From Megascapheus bottae (Eukaryota; Chordata; Mammalia; Rodentia; Geomyidae), in the NCBI GenBank assembly GCA_024803745.1, contig JANJXV010000013.1, positions 35,672,501-35,736,500 on the forward strand: a stretch of DNA of 64,000 nucleotides, in the 5' to 3' direction. How positions within the stretch are numbered: position 1 is the stretch's first letter; each line of letters starts with the position of its first letter. The notes beneath the pieces were generated by a model. That model ran no database searches. It saw only the letters and a program-made list of their open reading frames with translations, and was not told the DNA's origin. Positions 1 to 10,164 of this stretch are shown here, in pieces. A program made the translations under genes and the position numbers.

Positions 1-15
1 AGAAAATAGAATTTT

Positions 16-237
16 GGCCAGGAGTTTGGCCTAGTGGTAAGAACGCTTGCCTAGCATGCACGAAGACCCGAGTTCAATTCTTCGGTACCACATACATAGA
101 AAAAGCCAGAAGTGGTGAGGTGGCTCAAGTGGAAGAGCTCTAGATTTGAGAAAGCTCAAAGACAGTGCTCAGGCCCTGAGCTCAAGCCCAGGACTGGTAA
201 AACAAATAAATAAATAAATAAAATAAAAAATAAATAA
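16..237 (+). mobile_element. IDL-Geo-type dimeric SINE
   Basis: Left ID-like monomer (tRNA-Ala-like, with a box B-like GAGTTCAATTC), an A-rich linker, then the Geo monomer (GTGGCTCAAGTGG...GAGCTCAAGCCC) and a long AAATA-rich tail. It is flanked by ATAGAATTT at 6-14 and 238-246, a target-site duplication (TSD). Confidence 0.85.
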
Positions 238-248
238 ATAGAATTTCT

Positions 249-449
249 CGGGATGGGAGCTTAGCCTGTGGTAGAGTGCTTGCCTAGCATGTATGAAGCC
301 CTGGGTTTGATTTCTTAGTACCACATACACAAAAAAAGCCGGAAGTGGCCCTGTGGCTCAAGTGGCACAACACTAGCCTTGAGCAAAACGTGTCCCAGAA
401 CAGTGCTCAGGCCCTGAGTCAAGCCCCAGGACTGTCACAAAACGAAAAA
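249..449 (+). mobile_element. IDL-Geo-type SINE, same target as the preceding one
   Basis: Full dimer in the same orientation. It is bounded by ATAGAATTTCT at 238-248 and 450-460, so the target of the previous SINE was duplicated a second time. Confidence 0.85.
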
Positions 450-949
450 ATAGAATTTCTCCTTAAGTGTTTAACAGCATTTCACTATAGTGTCAATATG
501 AGGAATCTGTTAGCAGCTGAGGTTTTGTTGTAGCTGTAGCTTGTTGCCATTGTTCCCCAGCTGTGCATGACTAAACATGCCACTTGTGTTGGGTGAGCAC
601 AGCCTGTCCTAAACAGCCCTGTTGTACTTCCTCATATGTTTCACTGCAGCTCAGGAGCTCTGAAAGAAGGAATATGATATTTAAGACCTGGATCGATAGT
701 TTATATTGAATATAGAGGTACTGGAGCTGTTTCCTTAGCTCAAATGTAGAGAAAGAAGAAGGAATTTGGGGATAATCAGGGAGTTCCTATTGGGAACATA
801 GGCAATCATTTTGATATATCCATGGGCTGGACTTGGTATATCCATGAGAGATTGGAATTGCACCGTCTTGGGTAAGTAATAAAACCTATGTGAGGTTATA
901 TTCTCACCTGATATTCTCTATTCTCTCATCTGTAAAAGGTGAGGAGACA

Positions 950-1262
950 GAATGAGCTTGTTTTGATTGTTGGAGTTTTTTAGATGTAGTGTCAATATGT
1001 AGCTCAGATTAGCAGTGGACACAAAATCTTCCTGTCTGTGCCTCCTGAGTGCTGAGTTCAGGCCTGTACCACCTTGCTTATCTTTCCATGTATCATTTGA
1101 ATTCAAGAACTTGTCCTCTTTCAGCTTTCCTTGCTCAGCTGATTTTTATCACTTGAGCCAGCTTTTTGCTGGTAATTTTGGCAATATAGTCTTATGGACT
1201 TTTATGCTTGGATGGCCTTAAACCTGAGTCTCTAGATCTCAGCTTGTCAAAGATTATGCATC
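950..1262 (-). mobile_element. Degraded SINE fragments
   Basis: Two old antisense pieces. About 955-1080 resembles the middle of a B1-like monomer (CCTCCTGAGTGCTGAG). About 1120-1262 resembles a B1-Geo SINE (CACTTGAGCCAGCTTTTTG...GATCTCAG). Borders are uncertain. Confidence 0.5.
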
Positions 1263-1473
1263 AGCTTATTTAAGCTTCATGTATCATTTTAAGAGATTAT
1301 AAAATTCTTCCTTTTACAGATAAATGTTTGTCCTATCCATGATTTGATGTCAAGTTGTCTCAGGAACATAGTTTTCAACTTTAACACTTCCTTTAGGGAA
1401 TTATATTTTTTTACATATTTTATCAAAAAATTCAAAAATGTATTTAGTGGAAATCTGAAATTTGGAGATTTTG

Positions 1474-1474
<1 letters not shown>

Positions 1475-1514
<40 letters not shown>

Positions 1515-1519
1515 CGCGC
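1475..1519. repeat. (TG)n-(CG)n alternating purine-pyrimidine tract
   Basis: About 16 TG units run directly into about 6.5 CG units, with no interruption of the purine-pyrimidine alternation. The tract sits exactly at the 3' end of the antisense SINE that starts at 1521. It is a typical Z-DNA-prone sequence. Confidence 0.95.
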
Positions 1520-1520
1520 T

Positions 1521-1712
1521 AGTCCTGAGGCTTGAACTCAGGGCCTGGATATAGGCTAGTATCCTACTACTTGAGCCACATCTCCACTTCTTGGTGATTA
1601 ATCAGAGATAAGGTCTCTTGGACTTTACTACCTGGGCTGCTTTGAACTGAGATCCTCAGATCTCAGGCCCCAAGTAGCTAGGACTACAGGCACGAGGTAC
1701 TAGCACTCAACT
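1521..1712 (-). mobile_element. B1-Geo chimeric SINE
   Basis: On the minus strand, a 7SL/B1-like head (its complement ends GTAGCTAGGACTACAGGCAC) is followed by a Geo-like tail (complement CTTGAACTCAGGGCCTGG). The tail abuts the TG/CG microsatellite. Confidence 0.8.
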
Positions 1713-1774
1713 CAGGAGTATAGATGTTTAAGGCCAGGCAGCTTGGGTAAAAATCCAGGTAGTGCACAAAGTAA

Positions 1775-1855
1775 ATTAGGACTTTCTGTGCTTAATTCCC
1801 TAATCTGCAAAATGAGGACAGTAAGGATTATCTTTGTGCTACTGGATAAAATAAA
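1775..1855 (+). mobile_element. MIR fragment
   Basis: Core similarity to the mammalian-wide interspersed repeat: a splice-like TTAATTCCCTAATCTGCAAA, then AATGAGGACAGTAAGGATTA and a GGATAAAATAAA end. Assigned by recognition of the MIR core. Confidence 0.65.
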
Positions 1856-1859
1856 CTGT

Positions 1860-2112
1860 TGCAGGTACAGTGGCTCCACCTGTAATCCTAGCTATTAAGG
1901 AGGCTGAGATCTGAGGATCAAGGTTCAAAGCCATCTAGGCACAATAGGACCTGAGACCCTTATCTCCAATTAGCCTCTAGAAAATGGGAAGTGGGGGTTG
2001 GCTCAAGGGTAGGGTGGTGTAGCCTTGAGCTGAATTGCTCAGGGACAGCACCCAGGCTGAGTTCAAGCCCCTGAAACACAAAAACAAACAAAAAAACAAA
2101 GAAAAAAAAAAC
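1860..2112 (+). mobile_element. B1-Geo chimeric SINE
   Basis: Head with CACCTGTAATCCTAGCTATT, a middle CTTATCTCCAATTAGCC, then the Geo-like part (GGGGGTTGGCTCAAGGGTAG...GAGTTCAAGCCCC) and an A-rich tail. Confidence 0.85.
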
Positions 2113-2242
2113 TGTGTGGTACTATTCAATAAAAAAAACGCTAAGAAGAGTGACTAGCTTATAATAGGAGACTAAAAAAAGAAATACTATAATTGAATAA
2201 GCAACACTTAGAACTGGGATGTTTAGTCGAAAACCCCTGGTT

Positions 2243-2440
2243 GGGGGACTGGGAGTATGGCTTATTGGAAGAGTGCTTGCCTAGCATGCATGAAGCCCTG
2301 GGTTTGATTCCTTGTTACCACATACATAGAAAAAGCTGGAACTGTAGCTGTGGCTCAACTAGTAAAGTGCTGGCCTTGAGAAAGCCCAAGAGAGTGGCCA
2401 GGCCCTGAGTTCAACCCCATTACTGGAAAAACAACAAAAC
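2243..2440 (+). mobile_element. IDL-Geo-type SINE
   Basis: Complete dimer from the ID head (GGGGACTGGGAGTATGGC) through the Geo monomer to AAAAACAACAAAACC. Confidence 0.85.
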
Positions 2441-2548
2441 CACAACAGGCCTCATGTTGGAGGCTTGTAACTCATTCTTGTAATTGGGAGGCAGAGTTGT
2501 AGGATTACAGTTTATGATACTCTATCTCAACTCATAAAAACCTACTCA
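2441..2548 (+). mobile_element. B1-like monomer, degraded
   Basis: Shows CATTCTTGTAATTGGGAGGC and an AACTCATAAAAAC end, resembling a 7SL-derived monomer without a Geo tail. Confidence 0.5.
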
Positions 2549-3314
2549 ACTGAGATTTTAAGCCTGTAGACTAACATTATTTTTATCTGTATTAATGAAT
2601 AGTTTTTTGTTTGTTTTAAGGAAGAGAAACAGATTTCAGGGCTGCAAAGAGTTAATCTTTGCACATTTTGCAGTGGGCAAAAACATGATGTAAATGTGGG
2701 TAGGAGCTGCTTTTGCATGTTTTTTTTCCCACTTTATAGTTTATTTTTTTTTCTCATTTATATAGCTGTTCCTGAGGCTCAGCTACATAAACTGGATCTC
2801 TAGAGGAGGGTGGTTTATTTGCATAAGGAATCCAGAAGTACACCAGCGAACTTTTTTGGCCTGATTTGTAGTTAGAGAGTTCTTTGGTTGACTAGGTGCC
2901 CTTCAACTCCATCATAGCTCCATGGGTAGAAGGAATACCTAAGATCTACAGGGAGAAGAATGGAACCGATATCCCATTCAAGTCCCAACTTCCTTGAGGA
3001 CGATGAGTATGCATCGGTGACTCAGGCTTTGACAAAGTTCCAAGGTTTTTCTGGAAACTGCAATGCTTTGGCCAGAAGTCTCAGTATTATCTGCTAACAC
3101 TATGAAGGACCATTTCTCAATACTGACACCAGTGTGCAGTATAGTAAGAGATGAACAAAGGTGAGTGTGAGAAGGACTGGCTTCCTTTAGACACAGTAGG
3201 TGTTGGGGAGAGAGAAGTTGAGAGAAAGGGCTTGAGGCTTTACATGAGAGTGATCTCAAGCAACTGTGATTGCTTATGGCTGGGGTTTATGGAATTATGG
3301 AGAACAACTTCTTT

Positions 3315-3390
3315 CCTCCTCCTCCTCCTCCTCCTCCTCCTCCTCCTCCTCCTCCTCCTCCTCCTCCTCCTCTTCCTCCTCCTCCTCTTC
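3315..3390. repeat. (CCT)n polypyrimidine microsatellite
   Basis: About 19 CCT units followed by interrupted TCTTCCTCC units, all pyrimidine. It abuts the 3' end of the antisense SINE at 3391 and is a homopurine/homopyrimidine mirror-type tract. Confidence 0.95.
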
Positions 3391-3594
3391 TTTTTTGTTG
3401 GTCCTGGGGCTTAAATTCTGGGCCTGCGAGCTTGTCCCTGAGCTCTTCAGCTCAAGGCTACCGCCCTACCCCTTGAGACACATTGGAAGTAAGAGTCTCA
3501 AGATCTTTGGTGACCCAGCTAGCTTTGAACTGCAGTCTTCAGATCTCAGTCCCTTGAGTAGCTAGGATTACAGTTGTGAGCCACTGTGCCTAGC
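3391..3594 (-). mobile_element. B1-Geo chimeric SINE
   Basis: Antisense copy with intact Geo tail and B1-like head, ending GAGCCACTGTGCCTAGC on the + strand. Confidence 0.85.
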
Positions 3595-3759
3595 GAGAAC
3601 TTCTTACTGCTTCTACAAAACATTCTTTTTTTTCCCCCATCATTACATGTTTCTTGACTTCTTTCCTTTCCTTGATTTTATTTATTTATTTTTTTGTATA
3701 GCAGGCTAGACTTTAGAGATCAACAACTGACAAATATCGGGCAAAAATTCTTAGGATGG

Positions 3760-3832
3760 AAGGAGTCAGAAAATATATATTGTGTCAAGATGCATTGTAC
3801 TTCAATTGTCATTGAATTAAAACTCCTTTGTG
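3760..3832 (+). mobile_element. Possible L1 3' end fragment
   Basis: The stretch GATGCATTGTACTTCAATTG resembles the terminal region near 27,090 (GATGCATTGTATTCACAAAC), suggesting a shared L1 3' end. It is too short to be sure. Confidence 0.35.
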
Positions 3833-4102
3833 AAGGAGCTGGGAATGTGGCTTAGTGGCAGAGTGCTTGCCTGGTATGCATGAAACTCTGGGTTTGATTG
3901 CTCAGTACCACATAAACAGGAAAAAAAAAACAAACTGGAAGTGCTACTGTGGTTCAAGTGGTAGAGCACTCGCCTTGAGCATAGGGAGTCTCAGGGACAG
4001 AGTGTAGGTCCTGAGTGTATGCCTTAGGACCAGCAAAACAAAAACCAAAACCAAGAAAAAAGCCAACCCCAGAAAACAGTAACAACAAAAAAAACCTCCC
4101 AC
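3833..4102 (+). mobile_element. IDL-Geo-type SINE with TSD
   Basis: ID head, A-rich linker, Geo monomer and a long CAAAA-type tail. It is flanked by ACTCCTTTGTG at 3822-3832 and 4103-4113. Confidence 0.85.
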
Positions 4103-4619
4103 ACTCCTTTGTGCAACTGTTTAAAGGTAATAAAAAATAAGTTAAAAATATCTATATTCATAACATATAAGACGATAGTAGTCCTGTGAAAGGAAGTGGA
4201 ATGACTCTGGAACCTGAAGAGAGAATGTGGCTGGATGAACCATATGGCTGGAGAGAGATGGGAACTTACAAAGTACTTTAGGCCACTCTGTGACTTTTTG
4301 CTTTTACTCTGAATGAGACTAGCCAAGGCTGGAAGGAAAATTTGAAGAACACAGAAAAATTAAAAGCCAAAGAAATAAATTTTACTCCTGGTTCTCTCAA
4401 CCAAAGCAAATTAGCCCTTCACTAGCTTCTTTCACACAGCACAAAATCCTAAATCTCAATCCCATCCTGTCTCTTTCTCACCCTCTACTTCTTTGACTCA
4501 TCTTCTCATTCTCAGTAAAAGCTGTCTCAGTGCCTCCAAGTTTCAACTCTTGTTTGTTTGTTTTTTCTTGTATGGCATTTGCATATATTTTTTCTTCTTG
4601 CTCAGGTCTCTTTTTCTCT

Positions 4620-4826
4620 CTCCTGCTGGTACTAGGGCTTGAACTCAGGGCCTTGTAATCTTGCCTGGTTATTTTCCAGAGCGGGGGCTCTACCATTTGA
4701 GTCACATCTTTACTTCCACCTTTTGGTCTGTAGTTCCAACTGTTGCCTCCCTGCACTGGCTTTAAACCTGGATTCTCAGCCTGTTGAGTAGCTAAGATTA
4801 CAGTTGGTAAGCCACCATTATCCCGC
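4620..4826 (-). mobile_element. B1-Geo chimeric SINE
   Basis: Antisense copy, moderately diverged; contains GGGCTTGAACTCAGGGCC and GAGTAGCTAAGATTACAG. Confidence 0.75.
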
Positions 4827-5211
4827 GTTTAACTCTTCTTTGTGTTTGGTTCTGTCATCTGTTTGAGCTCATTCCTACACAGACTTTACACCTCATCATC
4901 CACTCATCCATCATTCACTCAGACCATGAATAGAGGACAAAAAAAAAAAAACAAAAGCAAAACATTCTCTACTTTTGAGGCGCTTTCAAATTAGTGGTAG
5001 AGTAGATGTTAATCAAGTAACCAGAAAATAATGTAAAATTACAACTGGGGTAAATGCCATTAAGGCAATGGGAATTTGGCTCTGGGAACTTGAGGTTTTT
5101 CTCCTTAAGGAAGTGAAATAGTTTAATTCTGAAGATTAGAAGTGAACCAGGCTTTCTATAGATTCCCTATTTTCCGTTGTGTTGGATCTTCAGTTCATTT
5201 ATCATTGCTTT

Positions 5212-5275
5212 CTTCCTCCTCTTCCTTCTTCTCCTTTTCCTTCTTCTCCTTCTCCTCTTCCTCATTCTTCTTTTT
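5212..5275. repeat. Pyrimidine-rich (CTT/CCT) tract
   Basis: About 60 bases of C and T with TTCTCC and TTCCTC motifs, broken only near CTCATTC. No SINE end adjoins it. Confidence 0.85.
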
Positions 5276-5529
5276 AATACACAGCATATAGAGTAGTTAT
5301 ACTGCTAATAGATGTACCTCCAGAGAGCTAAGGCCAGAGGGTATCTTCCTTTTTTACCTTTTACTTTTCTTTCCTTTTTAGTATCTTCTCAGAATGTAGC
5401 ACAATTCCTGGTGAATATTTAAATAATTGTTTAATACAAGATTTCACCATGATGAGTAGGTTTTGAAGTCATTTGGGAATCAAGATGTTTTTGTTATTTT
5501 TCTTTTTTTGTCTTGTTTGTCCATTTGTC

Positions 5530-5733
5530 TTTTTTTTTTTTTTTTTTTTTGCCAGTCCTGGGCTTGAGCTCAGGGCCTGAGCACTGTGCTTGGGCTTTCT
5601 CAAGGCTTGAGCTCTACCACTTGAGCCACAGCATCACTTCTGGCTTTTTCTATGTATGTGGTACCAAGTAATTGAACCCAGGGCTTCATGAGTGCTAGGC
5701 AGGTACTCAACCGGTAGGCCAAACTCCTGGCCC
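5530..5733 (-). mobile_element. IDL-Geo-type SINE with TSD
   Basis: Complete antisense dimer with a 20-base T run. It is flanked by CCATTTGTCT at 5521-5530 and 5732-5741. Confidence 0.9.
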
Positions 5734-5774
5734 ATTTGTCTGTCTTTGAGAGAGTAAAAGGGGCACAAAAATGA

Positions 5775-5975
5775 AGGGACAAAGGGTGAACAAATGCAGT
5801 GGTGGTACTCACTAGACACTATGTTGAAAATGAACTACGCAAATTGTAGGAGAGTATGGGAGGGAAAAACTGTGAGAGGGAAGGGGTGACATTGTTGGAA
5901 AATAAATATATTCATTACTTGACTTACTTCTGTATATCACCTTTATAATAACAATAAAAATTGAAAATGTTTCAT
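5775..5975 (+). mobile_element. L1 3' UTR end
   Basis: Purine-rich stretch (GGGAGGGAAAAACTGTGAGAG), TTCATTACTTGACTTACTTC and a terminal ACAATAAAAATTG, as at the 3' ends of rodent L1. The fragment at 30775-30868 is the same tail in the opposite orientation. Confidence 0.65.
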
Positions 5976-6383
5976 GAATTAAAACCATAATAAAGACATA
6001 GTAGCTACTTTGTTTTTAAAAGTCATTTGGATGCTCAAATTGAGAATGGAGTTGAAAAGGAAGAGAACAGAAGTAAAGAAGAGACAATAGGTTTAACACA
6101 GATAATCTGAATTAAGAGATCACTCACTGAGAATGTATGCACTTTTTTAGTTACAAGCAATTTAATTTTTAAAAATAAAGATGAAAGACTACCTTCATTA
6201 GAATTTATAGTGGAGGGAGAATTGTACTGTATAGTAGTATAAAGGAAATAATAAACATCCTCCCTTTCAGTTCTTTATAAAGGTAGCAGTGCCACAAATA
6301 TGGAGGGTAGAAGCCATTCATTAGAAGGCTCAAGCAACATTTATAAAAATTCTGAAAATCTTAAGTTCTAGTGGAACATTTTC

Positions 6384-6584
6384 CTTTTTTTTTTTTTCTT
6401 GCCAGTCCTGCGCTTAAGCTCAGGGCCTGAGGACTGCCCTTGGATTTTTCTCAAGGCTAGAGCTCTACCACTTGAGCCTCAGCACCACTTCTGGCTTTTT
6501 TTAAGTATGTGGTACCAAGGAATCGAACCTGCATCTTCGTGCATGCTAGGCAAGCACTCTAGCACTAGGCCAAACTCCTGGCCC
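6384..6584 (-). mobile_element. IDL-Geo-type SINE
   Basis: Complete antisense dimer. First of four consecutive antisense ID-Geo copies. Confidence 0.85.
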
Positions 6585-6780
6585 TCCTTTTTTTTTTTTT
6601 TTTTTTTTTTTTTTGCCAGTTCTGAGGCTTGAACTCAGGGCCTGCCTGGGCCCTGTCCCTGACCTTCTTTTTCTATCACTGGAGCCATAGCATCTTTTCT
6701 GTTTATGTGGTACTGAGGAATTGAATCCAGGGCTTCATGCATGCTATGTACCCTACCACCAAGCCAACCTTCCCAGCCCA
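6585..6780 (-). mobile_element. IDL-Geo-type SINE, back-to-back copy
   Basis: Directly follows the previous copy, sharing a CCTTTTT-type junction. It has a long T run at 6588-6614. Confidence 0.85.
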
Positions 6781-6785
6781 TAATA

Positions 6786-6952
6786 ATTTTTTTTTTTTTG
6801 CCAGTTCTGGGGCTTGAACTCAGGACCTGGGCACTGTCCTTGGACACTTTTTGCTCAAGGCTAGTACTCTGCCACTTGAGCCACAGCGCCACTTCTGGCT
6901 TTTTCTGTGTATGTGGTTCTGGTGAATTGAATTAGGGCTCCCTGCCCTAATA
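6786..6952 (-). mobile_element. IDL-Geo-type SINE, 5' truncated
   Basis: Intact Geo monomer, but the ID head is lost after about 30 bases. The + strand passes from TGAATTGAATTAGGGCTCC into flanking sequence. Confidence 0.8.
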
Positions 6953-6971
6953 GACTTCTTTATTGTAGCTT

Positions 6972-7189
6972 TTTTTTTTATTATTATTTTTTTATTTTTT
7001 TTTGCCAGTCCTGGGCTTGAGCTCCAGGCCTGAGCACTGTCCTTGGACTTTCTCAAGGCTAGAGCTCTACCACTTGAGCCTCAGCACCACTTCCGGCTTT
7101 TTTGTACGTATGTGGTACCAAGGAATCGAACCCAGGTCTTCATGCATGCTAGGCAAGCACTTTAACCACTAGGCCAAACTCCTGGCCCC
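6972..7189 (-). mobile_element. IDL-Geo-type SINE with TSD
   Basis: Complete copy flanked by TATTGTAGCTT at 6961-6971 and 7190-7200. Confidence 0.9.
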
Positions 7190-7214
7190 TATTGTAGCTT
7201 TCTTAGTAATGACT

Positions 7215-7428
7215 TTATTTATTGTTTTGGTCTGGGCCTGGGCATTGTCCCTGAGCGCTTCAGGTCAAGGCAAAGGCCCTACCCCTTGAGCCTCAGCTTC
7301 ACTTTGGTTTTCTAGAGTTTAATAAGAGTCTCACCGACTTTCATGCCCTGCCTGGCTTTGAACTCAGATCCTCAGATCTCAGCCTCCTGCGTAACAGGAT
7401 TATAAGCATGAGCCACCAGCGCCTGTAG
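7215..7428 (-). mobile_element. B1-Geo chimeric SINE
   Basis: Antisense copy ending GAGCCACCAGCGCC. It is the last SINE before the HIPK3 CpG island. Confidence 0.8.
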
Positions 7429-9164
7429 ATTTTTTTTTTAAATCAAAAGCAACTAAATCCTTAATAGCAAGGTCTCCTATGATGCCATCTCTTGAAAAGT
7501 CATTATTTGATTTTTCAACTGGCATCTTCCCTACCAGGAGGCAAACACCTTAATTGGAAAACCGCTTTAGGGCATAGTCAATCTTGCTTTTCAAAAATTA
7601 CTCCCCCCCAACCCTTTTTCCATTTTGAAAAGCATCAGGTTCTAAAAGGGTGATTAGTGTCACCACTCTTTTTGCCTCAGCCCAGATGCTGCAATAGAAA
7701 ACATCATTTGGAGTAATCTTGAGAAGATTAAGAAGGCACTCCCAGTTCCATAAAGAAGGGCTTGGGGTTGTCAAAAGCTTAGAAAGACATCATTTCAGAA
7801 CCAAAGTAGCTGAGCTAGCCGGTACTAAAGAAAGCCCCTTCAGGTTTGCTGAAGGGTGCATGGTTTAGAAAGTCATTTGCTTCCTCGGAAGCGGAGGAGA
7901 CAGGGAGTGGAGGGGAAGACTTCGTTCTATAAGTTTGATCATCTCGCTAAACTGGTTTGAACTCCTGCTTTAAGGTAGGAGTTTAGAGCAAAGTCCAAGG
8001 TTCTTTCATCTCCAATTCTAGGGTTCCATGCTTACGTGGGTGGAAATGGGCCATTCTGTTGATTTCCCAGTCTCCAGGAGCCAGGAGAGTAGCCTTGGAG
8101 GACCGAACTGACTTGATGGAGGGCGATCCACGTAAAGGTAGTGGGTGAACTGCACAACTTGGGGGGGGGGTTGGACTACAGAGGTGCGCGTGGATCATTT
8201 CTCGCCGGATCGTTCTGTTTTTGTAAACCTGCTTTGACAACTGTCTGGACGTTTGGGGGATGATTTTAGAATAAGATTGTTCATTTCACTAAGCAAAGGC
8301 CACATTCCTTATTTTCGGACCTCCATACATAACAAAACCCTGCCACGTTGCCCATCCTGAAGGAGTGGGAAGGAGCATTTGATGACTGATGATGAGGATG
8401 GAGGGATCTAAAAAGGCCTGTAAAATATGATTCCGTATTTTCATCCTGTTTCGGGGTGCTATAGCTTTTACTTAATTTTTTATTTTTTCCTAGCGGGCCT
8501 CGAGTGAGGTTCCGATGAGCCGCGGGGTGCTGTTTTGCCCGAGAGGGACGCGGTGATTCTCCCCCCACCCCCCGGCGGGCATCCACGGTCCGCCCGCCCA
8601 GCCCGGCGAGCCGAGAGCGTCAAGTCCGGGGCGCGGTTGCGGGCGGACCCCGGGGAGGGGCTTGCCGAGGCGGCGCGGCCGGAGCGGAGCGGGGCCGCCA
8701 GGGCTCGGCGCGCAGCGCGGGCCAGGCGGGCGGTGGCGCTGCGGAGGCGGCGGCCGAGGCCCAGGCCGGCGGGTGCGGAGGAGGGGCCCGAGTTTGGGGC
8801 GGCCGGCGGCAGCTGCCTGGGTGACGACAGCCGGCAGCGCGGCGCCTGGAGACCCCGAGCCGCGCGGCCCCGGCGTCGCCGGCTCTCCGGCTGTCTTCCC
8901 TTTCCCTCCCTTCGCCGCCCCCGGCGGATTAGGAATGGGTCCCAACGGCTGCGGGGCCCGCGTTCCGCGCCGCCTGTAGGCCCCAGTGCGGAGGCCGGCC
9001 GGGCGGTCTGGCACTCCCCATTCCCGGGCCTCCGAGTCAAGCGATCCCCACCCCAGATCCTCGGGAAGGAAGATGAGGCAGACAGGCCCGGCGCCCGGCA
9101 GCCAGAGCAGCAGCAGCAGTGGTCGGGGGAGGGTGTTTCGCTGTTTCCTCTCAGCCGCCAGGGC

Positions 9165-9175
9165 AAGATGGCAGC
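9165..9175 (+). promoter_or_regulatory. YY1-type core promoter motif
   Basis: AAGATGGCAGC matches the AAGATGGCGGC element, commonly found just downstream of the start site in TATA-less mammalian promoters. Its ATG also opens an 8-codon upstream frame. Confidence 0.55.
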
Positions 9176-9194
9176 GGCCGCCGAGAGGGGCTGA
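9168..9194 (+). other. Upstream ORF 1 in HIPK3 5' UTR (8 codons)
   Basis: The start codon lies within the YY1 motif, and the frame reads MAAAAERG before a TGA stop. It could modulate HIPK3 translation if transcription starts upstream of 9168. There is no evidence of function beyond its position. Confidence 0.35.
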
Positions 9195-9270
9195 GCCCAG
9201 GCTGGGTGGTGCCGCCTGCTGAAGCGCTTGGCTCCCTGTCTCCGGCACGGCCCCGCGACCCGCCCCGGAC

Positions 9271-9318
9271 ATGCTCAGGGCTGCGGCCGCCCGACGAGCG
9301 GAGAGCGCGGGCCTCTAG
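9271..9318 (+). other. Upstream ORF 2 in HIPK3 5' UTR (15 codons)
   Basis: The frame MLRAAAARRAESAGL ends in a TAG four bases before the proposed exon 1 donor, so it is complete within exon 1. Its role is unknown. Confidence 0.35.
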
Positions 9319-10126
9319 GAAGGTAAGGGAGTCGGGCGAGGGTAAACCTCCCCCCCACACCCGGGTGTCGGGCGGCGGACGTGTGCTCGGCCCGGGTCGC
9401 GGGGTCGCGGGTCCCGACTGGACTTCCCGGAGTGGCCCGCACCCCCCTCCTCGTCCTCGGCGTGGCCGTGCAGTTCCTTCCCCTCTTAGTTACTGTGTGT
9501 GTGCGCGTGTGCGTATATATATGTATGAATGTGTCGGGGTCCGGGCTCCGAGCTCCGAAAGGCCCGCGCCCAGGACGGAGGCCGCGGGGTAGCCGCGCGT
9601 GCTTCCCGTGCGCGGTGGCGCAGCCTCCGGGAAGCCGCCTCGACCCAGCCTTGGCGCGGCTTTGCCGGCCTCCCTCCCCCGCCGAGGTTGCGCAAGGCCC
9701 CTTTCCCGGCAACCGAAGTTTTGTTTAGTCCCACCGGGCGCGTGTGCGTGAGTGTGTGCGCGCATGTGTGTATATGTGGTGTGAGGTGGTGGTGGTGGGG
9801 CGGCCCTCGTCCCCCCCCCACCCCCCTCCACCGCCTAGGCCGTCACTACGGAGACCTCTTTGCCTTTGATGAAGGGGAACCCACACTGGCACGCAGGCCG
9901 GCACGCCCTCGGCGGGGCGCCGGGCTGGAGTCGGCCCGCGCCCCGGGTTCCATGGCCCCCGGTGAGGCGCGGCGCGGCGGGTTTGGAGGGTGTCAACTCC
10001 GGGGACGTGCGTGCGTGTGATGATTGTTGGGGAGGAGAAATGTGATCCGAGGCTCCGCGTCCCCAGCGGCGGCGAGAGGAAGGCGTGGCGGCCGCGCGGC
10101 GGGGCTGTTGCCGGGCTTCTCGCGTT

Positions 10127-10127
<1 letters not shown>

Positions 10128-10163
<36 letters not shown>
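10128..10163. repeat. (CGG)12 repeat in the CpG island
   Basis: Twelve uninterrupted CGG units, 0.8 kb downstream of the proposed exon 1 donor, so in the first intron or in an alternative first exon. Confidence 0.95.

Positions 10164-10164
<1 letters not shown>

Larger units (their letters stand above)
1..8480. other. 5' flank of HIPK3, SINE-rich then non-repetitive
   Basis: No protein-coding gene is recognisable here; the open frames are short and most fall in SINEs or simple repeats. SINEs and L1 ends fill much of 1-7430 and are listed separately. Stretches in which I see nothing identifiable are about 461-950, 1263-1474, 2549-3314, 4103-4619, 4826-5211, 5276-5529 and 5976-6384. From about 7430 to 8480 there are no SINEs and the base composition rises gradually toward the CpG island, as expected of proximal promoter flank; I see no specific element there. 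Confidence 0.75.
9080..9322 (+). other. HIPK3 non-coding exon 1 (start approximate)
   Basis: The 3' border is the only strong one: CTCTAGGAAG followed by GTAAGGGAG, a consensus donor inside the CpG island. HIPK3 coding begins in exon 2, so a 5' UTR-only first exon is expected. The 5' edge given is a guess near the YY1 motif. Two short upstream reading frames would lie in this exon. Another donor elsewhere in the island cannot be excluded. Confidence 0.5.

Noticed and set aside
3151..3565. Open frames encoding poly-Leu, poly-Ser and poly-Pro
   Set aside because: They are three frames of a CCT microsatellite running into an antisense SINE.
8490..9272. Long open frames on both strands across the CpG island (up to 260 codons)
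   Set aside because: GC-rich sequence has few stop codons. The predicted proteins are low-complexity Arg/Pro/Gly/Ala, no known domain is visible, and frames overlap on opposite strands.
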